64,000 nt of DNA from Hyphomicrobium sp. 12-62-95 (GTDB lineage Bacteria; Pseudomonadota; Alphaproteobacteria; Rhizobiales; Hyphomicrobiaceae): positions 62,001-126,000 of the forward strand of contig NCCZ01000007.1 in the NCBI GenBank assembly GCA_002279935.1, given 5' to 3'. Position 1 is the first letter of the stretch; each line of letters begins with the position of its first letter. Shown one piece after another: positions 26,979-36,781 of the stretch. The translations under genes were made by a program, and so were the position numbers. The notes under the pieces are model-generated. The model did not search any database. It was not told where the DNA came from and saw only the letters and a program-made list of their open reading frames with translations.

Positions 26979-27611
26979 TCAAGGTGCCAGCCATGTCCCC
27001 TGCCAGCCACCCTCGCTCCACATCCAGCGCGCCCGCCGGTGCCCCTCAATCGCAAGGTAGAGCCACTCGATCCTATCGACAGTCGCCATTAGAACCGCGA
27101 AGTTTTTCTGCCCGTCGTCGGCGGCGGCAAAGCGCCGGTCCACGGGCAGTTCTGGTAACGGCGCATCGACTTCAGCACCCGGCGCCAACCCCTGCTCGTA
27201 ACACAGCCGGCTCTGCGCCCGCGATGCCGCCCACGCCGCCCGCGCCACATCATCGCTGGTGTGCAACTGGCCACGCGCCCCGATCCGCAATTGCAGCTTG
27301 GCGTGCGCGTCATAGAACAGCACCGACACCCGCGGTTGCCGCCCGATATGAGCGAACTTTTGCGAGCGCACATCCGTATGCAGCCGCAACGTCCGCTGCG
27401 CGGGATCTGCCGCCCTGAGCACCATCACCCGCTGCGATGGCTCTCCCGCCTCATCCACGGTAGCCACCGACGGCGTGTGAAAGCCCGACCGCCGGTCCCC
27501 GGCCCCGCGCACCATCATCGCCCAGGCATGGTCCAGCGACCCCGGCAGATCATTGTAGTAGCCGGGCAGCACCCGGTGGGCAGCCTCGGATCGCGGTTCG
27601 GGTGTCGACAT
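26979..27611 (-). CDS. Pyridoxamine 5'-phosphate oxidase-family protein
   Basis: A 210-residue split-barrel FMN-binding protein of the PNPOx-like family: SVATVDEAGEPSQRVMVLRAADP, LRLHTDVRSQKFAHIGRQPRVSVLFYD, and the closing WLYLAIEGHRRARW. It is related to PdxH but lacks the full PdxH C-terminal signature, so it is better called an Alr4036-type PNPOx-like protein. The reaction is unknown. It stands alone with 85 bp to the next minus-strand gene end. Confidence 0.8.
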   Translation of the reverse strand: MSTPEPRSEAAHRVLPGYYNDLPGSLDHAWAMMVRGAGDRRSGFHTPSVATVDEAGEPSQRVMVLRAADPAQRTLRLHTDVRSQKFAHIGRQPRVSVLFYDAHAKLQLRIGARGQLHTSDDVARAAWAASRAQSRLCYEQGLAPGAEVDAPLPELPVDRRFAAADDGQKNFAVLMATVDRIEWLYLAIEGHRRARWMWSEGGWQGTWLAP

Positions 27612-27696
27612 CCAGCCTATCCTAGTCCTCGTGACCGTTTCGGCTCTTATACGGCCCTGCCCACCCGTCAGCGCAACCCCTTACGTTTAAGCCCGC

Positions 27697-29652
27697 TCAC
27701 CCGCGCGGCGGTCGCCGCCGTTCGCTGAACCAGGCGCGAAGCACCTCGGCCATTTTGCGCCGCTGCGCATCCGGAGCGCGCCGCTGACACGTCTTGGCTT
27801 CGTCGCTGCCGTCCGGCGCGCCCCAGCGCACCTCCACGCAATCGTTGATGTTGTAGGCGACTTCCAGATCCTTGATGCGCGCCACGACATCAGCAAGCTT
27901 CAGCGTCCACGCCGACCCATCGCTGCGCGTGTAGGAGAACGTTCGCGCGGTCAACTCCGACGCCAGCTTGGCATCCAGCGCCGCCTTCACGTCCGCCGCC
28001 GTCTTCCCCGCCGGCATCGCATACCGTTCGGGCCGCCGCGCCACCCGCTCGGGAAACCCGCGCACCACATCGATCGCAATGAGCAGCCGCAGATCCCGCG
28101 ACGGCGTCGCAAAATCCTCCCACGCTCCCGTCGTCTCAAAGATCGCGGGGCCCTCCGGCATGGCAACCTCGCGCCCGCCTTTCTGATGATACGCGCGTCC
28201 GTTCTCCACCGACGTCACGCGCGCCCGCACCTGCTCATCGAGCGCCGTCACCGCTTCCATCATCGCCCGCTCCGGATCCAGTGGCTTCGGCGACATCACA
28301 TCGTCCATCCGGTCGTAGAAATCCTCCACGCCAAGATCGGATTGCTCGAGCGAAAAGTCCCCGTAATCGGCGTTCTTGGCAATCTCCGCATTGGTCAATC
28401 GCCGGAGCCCGCCCTTCCCCTTCACCACCGGCCGGAAGCGCTTGAACCCCGGACTGCCCATCGCCGCATCTTGTGCAAACAGGAAATTGCCGCGCCAGAA
28501 CCGCTTGCGCGCAACCGTCCCGTCCGGCTGCCCATCGACGGCGAGGATCACACCTGCCGCCTCCGCCGTCTGCGGCACCCGCCGCACGATCACGAGAATA
28601 TGCCCGTAAGGATCGTGATAAACCGTCCCCGGCCGCAGCGCGGCTTCAGTCAATGGCACCGAATAATAATCGGAGTTGTCCGAAGTCGCGGGCGGCCGTC
28701 CCGAACCTGAGTGGACCGTATTCGCCACCGTCTCGGAGATGAATTGCCCAAACGACACCACCGAACCCGGCGGCTTTGCCTTCGGCGTGTCCGGCGCTTG
28801 CGGGCCCCCGAACAGCGCATCCAGAAACGTCGGCTGCGAACCCGATTTCGCGGCCGACGTATCCTCCGGCGGCGGCTCCAGCTTCTCGATATTCCACCAA
28901 CTCACACACGCCGGCGGCTTGCCCTTGCTCCCGCGCGTGCATTTCGAATACCCGAACGGCAGCCCCATCTTGAACGAGAAGTAGGCGCGCAGAAAGTAAG
29001 GCAGGTCCGCGCAATCCGGTTTGATGACGAGCCCTTTCTCGTCTTCCCGCGACCCCAGATGATTGAACAGCAGGTTGCGCTTGGGATCGCGCAACACGTC
29101 GTGCAATGCCTTCCACGATGGCGAGTCCGCCAGCGGCGCATCGAACAACGCCTCGATCCACGCCGAATAGAGATTTTCCGTCTCGCGGTCCCACGCCGCA
29201 CGGATCGGCCATACGCTCTTGGCCGACGCCCCCGGCCCGCCCGCCGACGCCTTGCGTACCGTGATGGCCCGCGTCAGCGCCGTGCAGCCCGCCTGTTCAC
29301 TTTGAAAAGAAAGGGTCGCCGTCCAAGCCCCAACTGCGGGTTCCGGCACCTCAGCCAGCCAGAAATAGGGCGGCCCGCCGCGCCGTTCAGGTGCGGTGGC
29401 CACAACGGCCCCATCAGGACCGCTCAGCGTCAACGTCCCCTCGACCGCTACTTCCGACACCATGACGACGCGCAACGGCGCGCCCTTCCACGGCGACGAC
29501 GGCGTCGCCAGCACGGCAAATCCTGGCAGCTCCGTACAACTGCCAGCCTTCGCCGGCTCGGCGGCCAGCGCCCGTTCACACACGCCCAATGCAACCGCCG
29601 CAGCGCAAATCGCGGCGGTTACCTTGAACACATTGAGATGCGCAGAAAACAT
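27697..29652 (-). CDS. Large exported protein with possible papain-like (NlpC/P60 or transglutaminase-like) fold
   Basis: A 651-residue protein starting MFSAHLNVFKVTAAICAAAV, with a signal peptide ending near ALA-AEP. An Ig-like segment follows (RVVMVSEVAVEGTLTLSGPDG). The central domain has Cys214 at the start of a helix (PDCADLPYFLRAYFSF) and His351 in a strand (DPYGHILVIVR), the spacing and context of papain-fold Cys/His pairs. A Pro-rich insertion (EPPPEDTSAAKSGS) and a long helical C-terminus complete it. No named family is recognised, and catalytic activity is inference from these two motifs. It is likely periplasmic. Confidence 0.6.
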   Translation of the reverse strand: MFSAHLNVFKVTAAICAAAVALGVCERALAAEPAKAGSCTELPGFAVLATPSSPWKGAPLRVVMVSEVAVEGTLTLSGPDGAVVATAPERRGGPPYFWLAEVPEPAVGAWTATLSFQSEQAGCTALTRAITVRKASAGGPGASAKSVWPIRAAWDRETENLYSAWIEALFDAPLADSPSWKALHDVLRDPKRNLLFNHLGSREDEKGLVIKPDCADLPYFLRAYFSFKMGLPFGYSKCTRGSKGKPPACVSWWNIEKLEPPPEDTSAAKSGSQPTFLDALFGGPQAPDTPKAKPPGSVVSFGQFISETVANTVHSGSGRPPATSDNSDYYSVPLTEAALRPGTVYHDPYGHILVIVRRVPQTAEAAGVILAVDGQPDGTVARKRFWRGNFLFAQDAAMGSPGFKRFRPVVKGKGGLRRLTNAEIAKNADYGDFSLEQSDLGVEDFYDRMDDVMSPKPLDPERAMMEAVTALDEQVRARVTSVENGRAYHQKGGREVAMPEGPAIFETTGAWEDFATPSRDLRLLIAIDVVRGFPERVARRPERYAMPAGKTAADVKAALDAKLASELTARTFSYTRSDGSAWTLKLADVVARIKDLEVAYNINDCVEVRWGAPDGSDEAKTCQRRAPDAQRRKMAEVLRAWFSERRRPPRG

Positions 29653-29745
29653 AACGGGGCCCCTGACCGGTGCCACGTCAGTCAACCTCAAAGAGACGTC
29701 CAGCGCCAGAGCCTTCGCCCTAGCACTGGATCAGCCCCGGTAACT

Positions 29746-30174
29746 TTACGGAGTGGCAGGCACGGTGACCGGTGCCGGTGCGGCGGTCGGCAGGCTCGTC
29801 GGCACACCGCCGGTCGAATAAACCGCCAATCCGAACAGGATCGCGAACAGAACCGCCGTCACCAGCGCCGAGACGAACCGGTTGCCGAACGAAATCATAT
29901 TGGCGACCAGATCGAGCACGAACACCAGGATGGCGCCCATGGCGATCATCTGAATCCACGTTTCCTGTGACGCGGTCTGCAATTCAGCCGGCAGCATCGT
30001 CTTGTCGATGCCGTAGGCCAGCGCGCCGTAGAACACCGCAAAGATCACAGCCGTCACGAGCGCGTTGATGAAGCGGCTGGAAAATGAAAGCACGTTGCCG
30101 AGCAAGGCGATCACAAACACGATCCCCGCACCGACGAGAACATTCGTAAGCAAAGCTGTTTCAGCTGGTGTCAT
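29746..30174 (-). CDS. Small membrane protein with internal duplication
   Basis: A 142-residue product with about four hydrophobic helices arranged as two copies of the same unit: GNVLSFSSRFINALVTAVIF and ANMISFGNRFVSALVTAVLF, each followed by a second helix ending in GALAY or GLAVY. The C-terminus is a Pro/Ala/Thr tail. The start has GGGGAAG 5 nt upstream. No family or function is recognised; it could be a small channel-like or structural membrane protein. Confidence 0.7.
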   Translation of the reverse strand: MTPAETALLTNVLVGAGIVFVIALLGNVLSFSSRFINALVTAVIFAVFYGALAYGIDKTMLPAELQTASQETWIQMIAMGAILVFVLDLVANMISFGNRFVSALVTAVLFAILFGLAVYSTGGVPTSLPTAAPAPVTVPATP

Positions 30175-30474
30175 GGTAACTTCCCCTAGAAAACCCGTTG
30201 TTTATGCAGAACCCGCATCACCCCGCCGGGTTTCCAAGGGATGCCGAATATTTCTACCACGCGCCGCGGCCCAAGCCGCCCGCCCGCTACCGGGTACACT
30301 GTCCATACGACAGAAACATTGGCTGGGGCGGGAAGACTGAAACCCATGAGCGAAGACCTCATATATGACTGATATTGCTGTAGAATTTTTTTTAGTCTTA
30401 CATCGCACCACACTCAATGTGGTGCTGAATGAGGTGCCAAAAATAGCACTTCCCAGGGGCGCATCTGAGCTGAC
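30175..30474. other. Intergenic edge of the low-density segment
   Basis: No convincing gene. It should hold the promoter of the minus-strand membrane protein ending at 29746, and it marks the left edge of an 18-kb stretch with sparse coding. Confidence 0.4.
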
Positions 30475-31576
30475 CTAGTGTTCTAATTCTAACGCTTGGT
30501 TCCCGCCTTTGATAGTTCGGAGCTTGGCGACGGCTCGGGCTTCCTTGTTGAGCATGGCCTCGGCGGACTTGGTCCACACGAATGGCTTGGGGTCCGCGTT
30601 GAGGCATTCGAGGTCGTCATGGATGGCTGCTTCCAGATCGGATACGCTCGTGACGGCGCCGCGCCGGACGCACTTCGTGGTAATTTCGGCGAACAACGCG
30701 CGACCAGATTGAGCCAGGACGCGCTCGGCGGTGTGAAGTGCAGATGGAACGGGGATGCCCGGCAAGCCAGGCCTTCACCTCGGCGGTCGTGTGCGTCCCG
30801 TAGTTGTCAAGCATGAGATGCACATCGACGTTCTCTTTCACAACCCGGTCGATGCGCTTCAGAAAGCAGATGAACTCGGTTGCCCTGTGCCGCAGGAGAC
30901 ATTCGCCGATCACCTTGCCGCTCTTCACGTCGAGTGCTGCGAATAGCGTCGTCGTACCATGCCGCTTGTCGTCGTGGGTCATCGTGGCGGCGCGGCCCTT
31001 CTTAAGAGGAAGGCCAGGCTGGGTGCGATCGAGCGCCTGGATCTGGCTTTTCTCGCCGACGCACAACACCAGCGCCCGGTCCGGCGGGTTCATGTAGAGG
31101 CCGACGACGTCCGTCGCCTTCTCCTCGGACATCGGATCGCCCGAAACCTTGAACTTGGCAATGAGGTGCGGCTTCAGACCGGCCTCTTTCCAGATGCGCT
31201 GTACGGCAGCGTGGCTGATGCCGGCGGCCTTGCCCATCGTGCGCACGCTCCAGTGCGTGGCGTTCGGAGGCGTCTCGGAGGCCGTCATCTTCAACACCTT
31301 GAGCTTCACCTTCTGCGACAACGGCTTCCTGCCTGGAGGCCGCGTCTTGTCGCGCATGAGACCGTCGACGCCTTCGGCCGCAAAGCGCGCCTGCCAGCGC
31401 CACACGCACGGCTTCGACTTTCCCGTCGCGCGTGCGATCGCCTTGACAGGGCCGCCGTCGGCTGTGGCCAGCACAATCTGCGCCCGCCACACGACCTTCG
31501 CCGCCGTGTTGCGATCCGCCACCAAGCCCTCGAGGCGAGCCCGGTCTTCGGCCGTAACAGTGATCTCTGTTTTCAT
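30475..31576 (-). pseudogene. IS630-family transposase, inactivated
   Basis: Starts MKTEITVTAEDRARLEGLV, with the IS630 helix-turn-helix (KAIARATGKSKPCVWRWQARF) and DDE region. Three lesions are visible. First, the catalytic Asp of the usual VLCVDEKSQ is Gly (VLCVGEKSQ, near 31055). Second, one T is missing near 30756, where the frame leaves HPR and HLHFTPPSASWLNLV is found in the next frame. Third, one G is missing near 30713, after which FAEITTKCVRRG and ADPKPFVWTKSAEAML continue in a third frame to the stop at 30475. The second Asp (LMLDNYGTH) is intact. Terminal inverted repeats could not be defined, so the element's limits are open. Confidence 0.85.
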
Positions 31577-33865
31577 GCCCCCAGCTTGAATGATCTTCTA
31601 AGCCATGGGAATCCAGTGTCCGTGACGGAACATGAGAGTGGAACGAAAAATCTCGCTGGCGGCCGGGGCTGGACATCAGGCTATAGGGGAGATGCGACCC
31701 GTTTGGGTCGAAAAAAGAAGGCAGCTTCTGACAAGCCTACTGGCACGGACAAAAAAATTGGAGCATTTCGATAATGCGGCCGCAACATTAGCTAAGATAT
31801 CTCAAAGCAAATACGGCGGTATTTATGTGTGATAGATCCCGAAGGACGAGGGCACCTCGTGAACTGACACAGCGAGCGTCCCCGAAAGCAAAAGCTGATC
31901 TCTGAAAACACGAAGCACAGTTGGAAAATGGTCACTTGAGTTTTGCGACGAACGAAACGGACGCTTGAAGTTATTCACTTGGTTCCAGGACGATGACCAC
32001 AGCAAGAAGCACGACTTGCAGACCAATCGCGACGCAAGCGACCACACCCAAATCCACGTTATTCCCTCTCTGAAGTTGTGAATAAGTTGTTAAAATGATT
32101 TGGTCGCGCCTCACAACAATCGAAAGAACCGTAGAAATACGCGTAAAATCCGTGTGCCTCGCAAGCAGAACCCCGCATGCTGCGAGGTCAAGAAGTGGAA
32201 GAGCTCCGCGGGTGCGATGGATTCTTGCGTCCGCACCTTCAAGCGGGCGGCGCAATTGAGAACCGTGTTGCGACGAGGACTTCATCGACTCGGGATGCGT
32301 GGTCTTACTGCAAGACCTCAGACCACAATATCGCACCGGGTCGTCGCCGCTCACGTCTTGTACCGGGATGCTGGCTGCGAAACTCACCGATGACCGGCTC
32401 CACCATGATCAAAATGGCATTGGCACGGCGAACGCCAAGCACTTTCTACTCAGCACCCCAAGCGCAACAAGCCGAGTTCCGGTCGGCACGCTGCTCCGGA
32501 TATGGATAAGCTGGCCCCGAACCTTAGGTCAGCGGAACGGCACCTGGGGCCGTCCGGATGCATCTGGACCACGGAACGTGTCGACGATGCGATGATCGAA
32601 CGTTTCGCCTGGAATGATCCCGATGTCCCAGTGTAGCGGCGGCGCGCGCCTAGAAGAGCCGAGCCTCCAAACCATCCAGGTTGCCTGCAGGATACAATGG
32701 TCCCAATACCATCCACGCATCATTCCCCCGGAGATGCCGTCTTTCTCCGTCGAACGCGCGAGCCGCTATCCCCGATGCGACCTGCAAACGACATTCGCAT
32801 CATTTTTACAGGCGCCACTTGAATGCATCCTGGCCGGTTTTCGCACGTCTGGTCGCCTGCGCCGCTCGGCGGCTGGAGGTCACGCTTGCCTGACAGTGAG
32901 GCCTGACGTGCGGGATGAGGGCTGTGCCAAACGCGCGATCAATTGTTCACGGGGCATTCCGCTCATCCTCAGCCTGTGTGCTTTGCAGAAACATAAAGCT
33001 CCAACAATCAGTCGAGAACACACCGAGGCCGTGGAATAGCCGGCGCCAAGGTCGGCGCGTGATGTCATAGGGCAAGACGCAGGATAGCCAGACCGGGTTG
33101 GTTTGCCCGAGCGGTGCCAGCCGGGCGAGCCCGGCGGTCCATTGCAAAGCTGAATGCCGCCTCACGGTCTTCAGTGTTCGTTCGGAGATCCACAACACAT
33201 GCTCTCGAAGGGCGCATGCACGTGAGCCCTAGACCACGAGCGCATCGGAAGAGGAACGGCCAGGCAATCCGGACTGGCCGATACAGCCAACGGCCCGCCG
33301 ATGCGGGGGCAAACGACGGGCCGGCGACTGTGGGCAATGCAAACAGGCACTTAAAAAACCACACTTCTCAGAATTAGGATGATTCGTCCCAGACATCCAT
33401 TTTCCGCTCAGCGAGGTCTGAGACCGTCGCGGCTGCCCGTACTCGGTTCCAGACAAACGTCGTCTGCGTGTTCGAACGATCCGGTAGTCGTGACTCGACT
33501 GGAGCCGCTATCAACATTATCCGAACTGCTGCATAATCCGAGCGGCATGCCTTCGCATGTAGGGAGCGGGCTGACTTCATCGCGTGATAGTGATCTTGCG
33601 GAGGACTTCGCTACCCCAAAAATGTCTGGATTGGCCGGCGAAACGCGACTGGACGCGTTCGGTGCATCAGCGGAGCCGATCACCCGGCGCCAGTCGTCTT
33701 CAACTTAGACATTGCATATCGGGCGAAAGAGACAGCGAGCGCACTGGGTATACTGGGCATGCTGTCGAGAGCGGCGGCGCGTGGCCAGCAGTTGGCCACC
33801 GTGATATGACCCAACGGTCCAATTTACCCAATCGACGCGCAACGCATCTCACAAATGGGATTGAC
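31577..33865. other. Long region without a supportable large gene
   Basis: Several open frames of 60-140 codons cross this stretch on both strands, but none has a sensible domain, ribosome-binding site and codon pattern together, apart from the very small ORF at 31971-32057. It looks like eroded DNA next to the dead IS630 copy. No tRNA or att-like repeat was seen. Confidence 0.5.
31971..32057 (-). CDS. Possible 28-residue single-helix membrane peptide
   Basis: GTG at 32057 is preceded by AGAGGG at a 7-nt distance, an excellent ribosome-binding site. The predicted peptide is one hydrophobic helix (core LGVVACVAIGLQVVLLAVVIV) ending LEPSE. Small single-helix peptides of this kind are commonly missed. 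No relative is recognised, and chance hydrophobicity cannot be excluded. Confidence 0.35.
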   Translation of the reverse strand: MDLGVVACVAIGLQVVLLAVVIVLEPSE

Positions 33866-34471
33866 ATGTTCTTCCTGCCGTCAAGACGTTATCGCGCCAG
33901 TCCGGTCGCGGTCGCGACCTTCGCCATCGTGACCTTCTTGCTCCCGCTGCCCGCGCTCTCACAAAACCCCGCCGACGGCGTGTCGGGGCTTCGCGCTGCC
34001 GTAGCCGACCGGCTCGCACTGATCCCTGATGTAGCGCGCCACAAGTGGAATACCGCCGCAGTAATTGCCGACCCGGCGCGCGAGCAACGCGTCATCGAGG
34101 CCGCCGTCGTCTATGGTCGCCGTCTTGGCCTTTCCGATCGCATCACCCAAGTGGCCATTGAGGCCCAGATCGCAGCAGCCAAGGACATGCAGCATGAGTT
34201 GATACAGTCCTGGCGTGAGACAGGAGCAGCCCAGTTCACGCCGGTTCCAGACTTCATCCGAGAAACGCGTCCGAAGATAGAAAAGGCAACCGATCACTTG
34301 ATCGGGGAACTCGGCGCTGCGCTCGATCTACTGACCACCTGTCCCGGAGCCACGGCTTTGCGGCAACCGCCGACCGGCGGCCCGGCGTCCGCTTCGGTCT
34401 GGTCCAGGGCCGTGGAAGGTTTGATACAATCGGCCGGTGGGCCTCCAGAGCACGCCTGTCCGCCGCCCTGA
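33866..34471 (+). CDS. aroQ: Exported gamma-class chorismate mutase (AroQ)
   Basis: A 201-residue protein with a signal peptide (hydrophobic residues 13-32, ending ALS). The mature part matches the secreted gamma-AroQ family: RLALIPDVARHKWNTAAVIAD, PAREQRVIEAA, YGRRLGLSDRITQVAIEAQ and AAAKDMQ. Arg49, Lys60, Arg72-Glu73 and Gln101 fall where active-site residues lie in this family. It converts chorismate to prephenate in the periplasm, where neither the substrate nor the rest of the pathway is expected; similar enzymes occur in some pathogens and symbionts. The C-terminal 60 residues are family-divergent. It sits alone in the low-density segment. Confidence 0.75.
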   Translation: MFFLPSRRYRASPVAVATFAIVTFLLPLPALSQNPADGVSGLRAAVADRLALIPDVARHKWNTAAVIADPAREQRVIEAAVVYGRRLGLSDRITQVAIEAQIAAAKDMQHELIQSWRETGAAQFTPVPDFIRETRPKIEKATDHLIGELGAALDLLTTCPGATALRQPPTGGPASASVWSRAVEGLIQSAGGPPEHACPPP

Positions 34472-35581
34472 CGACGCGACGCAGACCTGCGGGGTCCTCG
34501 CTTATACCCGAGCGGACTGACGAGCCGAACCGCCACTCATGGTCCCGCTGATCGCCCATTGGCTACGGTGTGGCGAAAACCTGATGGCCGAACCGGTTGC
34601 CAATCTGCCAAGGCCGCTTCAGCCCTCTCCCCGGTCGGAAAGGACGATCGCTGATGCGGCCGGACGCGGCAGAGCCACTTTGAATTTCAGCGTCCGCGCG
34701 CCGGCCCGGTGGGCTGATCGAGCATTCGCAGGTTCCCATCTCTTCGTGCGGGGTCAGCACACCGCGCCATCCCCGAGGACGTCGGAGAGCCCCGAAGTTG
34801 GCTGACGCGTCATCGCGTCTTGCTCGATGGCAATCATGGCGAGCGATGTCGTCAGATTGCCAGCAACGGACCAGGGGATGACGCGCAGATCCCATCAGAT
34901 ACCATTCTCATGCACCTTTTTGCAGACCGCGAGAGATCGCGCGCCAAGATCTCGCCGGGGCCGGCGCGGCCCTGTCGTCTGCCCCGTCACTACCGGTCTG
35001 AGCAGGGTTGTGAGAAAAAAAGAAGCCCGCACCGGCAAGCAAAGCCCTTTCCTCCCTAGATGACCCAGCGACGGGCCGAACTCGGCCGTCAGCGTCAGGA
35101 AACGACCCCAACTGAGCGCGCGTTGGAATCCATCGTCACGCGACGCGCCGCTGCGATGCGGAACCGCCGGAAAGCTTGATCATCATTTGTACCTAGATTT
35201 GGGAATTCAGAGCGCGTCCTGAGCTCGTGACGTCAGAGGTCCGGAGCACAAAGGCCGGCGCAACTGGCAAAAAATGCCTTCGCGCCGGCGGAACCGCCGA
35301 CCGAACTGCCGTGAGGCAAGACGGTCTCACACTGATTGCCGCCTGCAGGCGGCTGGCCTGGCATGCACAGTCCCACCAAACACCTCGACGAATGACCATC
35401 CCCAGCACATGGCACGTCCGCAAGCGGCAAAGCGCCGGCACCGCCTGAGCCGCGATTCTGCCACCGGGACGGAATGTCCCCCGGATGAGATTGAGCATCG
35501 GCCAAGAGTCGTGTAACTACGTAAGAAGTTTCTGTGTTGGGCCTCATAGGATCGCGGGGACGAACGTTGAATTCCAGCAGA
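34472..35581. other. Non-coding region with one copy of a direct repeat
   Basis: No convincing gene. Positions 34927-34999 are a direct repeat of 36708-36781. Small overlapping frames on both strands lack coding character. Confidence 0.45.
34927..34999. repeat. 73-bp direct repeat, copy 1
   Basis: Begins CCGCGAGAGATCGCGCGCC and is the same orientation as 36708-36781, with three substitutions and one inserted C. It flanks, with copy 2, a 1.7-kb interval carrying a winged-helix regulator gene. Confidence 0.8.
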
Positions 35582-35962
35582 ATGGCAAGACGCAGCAGGA
35601 AAGTCGTGGAACGCCGGCGCCCCGCACCGGACGATCAAACGCGCATTCTCCGGATCTACAGGCAGATCGTGTCGTTAGAGACGACATACGGGCTCGACCG
35701 GCTGGAACGGGAGGAACGGCTACTGTTCGGGTATCTTGTGCAGGAGATGGCCAAGGGACGGGTTCTCAGCATTCCCGACCTCGTTGCGTCAGGGCTTACA
35801 TCCAGAGCCAGCACTTACCGCCACCTGCATAATCTTCGTGAGGCAGGGCTGGTCGAATACGGTGACGAGGCGCGATCGGGCCCAATCCAGTTGTCTATGC
35901 GATTTAGATCTTTTGCCGAGCGCTTTGAGAAGCTCGCAAAGGATTGGGGACACGTTCCCTAA
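35582..35962 (+). CDS. Winged-helix (MarR-like) DNA-binding protein
   Basis: A 126-residue protein starting MARRSRKVVERRRPAPDDQ. The core YLVQEMAKGRVLSIPDLVASG, then SRASTYRHLHNLREAGLVEYGD is a clear helix-turn-helix plus wing of the type seen in MarR-like and plasmid-borne regulators of alphaproteobacteria. The C-terminus (SMRFRSFAERFEKLAKDWG) is a likely dimerisation helix. An in-frame TTG at 35534 is possible but less likely. It lies between the two copies of the direct repeat, so it may have moved with that segment. The target is unknown. Confidence 0.65.
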   Translation: MARRSRKVVERRRPAPDDQTRILRIYRQIVSLETTYGLDRLEREERLLFGYLVQEMAKGRVLSIPDLVASGLTSRASTYRHLHNLREAGLVEYGDEARSGPIQLSMRFRSFAERFEKLAKDWGHVP

Positions 35963-36107
35963 CGTCTCTGACTGGCTCACCGCCGTGGCAGGCGGAGTGG
36001 AACTCGCCAAGGCGGGAATTGGAAACAAAATAACGGGTAAATGGTTTTAAATCACGGAAGGGCAAAGCAGCGCCCTGTGGCCAAGGCGTCCCAGCTACGG
36101 GCCCCGG

Positions 36108-36389
36108 TCAACATGCGCGCACGGCCTGAGCCATCGGGTCGTTGAACGGCTTGAGCACATAGGAGCCCGCAGTGCGACCTCGCGTCTGGATAAGAAAATC
36201 TTCCCAGATGCCAGAAAAAGCCCCTCTTTCTCCAAGTCTCACCAGCTCGTCCTTGGCATGAAAGATGCGGAGGAGAAACTCAACATGCGCGACCTGTCGC
36301 AACCGATTGTCCCACAACACCTGGACGATCGCGCTCCAGAAATCCTGAGTGCGCGGCGGTGAGTATGGAGGCCAGCGGGGCGGCGGCAT
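36108..36389 (-). pseudogene. Possible gene remnant
   Basis: The last 80 codons of this frame have balanced, protein-like composition with amphipathic helices (AHVEFLLRIFHAKDELVRLGE), unlike the neighbouring frames. No ribosome-binding site or full domain is visible, so it may be a decayed C-terminal fragment. Confidence 0.25.
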
Positions 36390-36707
36390 GGCTCTGCGGC
36401 AACGCCGAGGACATATGAGCCCCTATCGTGGCTGATCTTTTCCAGCAAATGGACCGCGCGACGGGACGCGCCTTATCCAACTCCAGGCCCATGCCGCCTC
36501 CATGGCGGCGTCGACGCTCCAAAAACCAGCGCCGTTAGTGACGGATATTCGCTCAGCCACTTTGAGCCCGACAAGACCCGTCATTGACAAAGGAAAAATG
36601 CAACGTGACCGGTTGGCCCCGCCGCCGGCCTCGTCATGTCTCATGTCTACGACGAGCGCACTCTGGCGATAAGGCGGCCCTGTTGGAGACGGTCGGGGAC
36701 CGATCCG

Positions 36708-36781
36708 CCGCGAGAGATCGCGCGCCAAGATCTCGCCGGGGCCGACGCGGCCCTGTCGTCTGCCCCCGTCAGCACCGGTCT
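36708..36781. repeat. 74-bp direct repeat, copy 2
   Basis: Same orientation as 34927-34999 and nearly identical over its whole length. No inverted-repeat ends or transposase lie between the copies. Confidence 0.8.

Noticed and set aside
28711..29970. Open frame of 419 codons antisense to the exported papain-like candidate
   Set aside because: Arg-rich shadow frame; the minus-strand gene has a signal peptide and coherent domains.
32529..32723. Minus-strand frame with a protein-like stretch HWDIGIIPGETFDHRIVDTF
   Set aside because: No ribosome-binding site, no recognised family and overlapping competing frames; at best a fragment.
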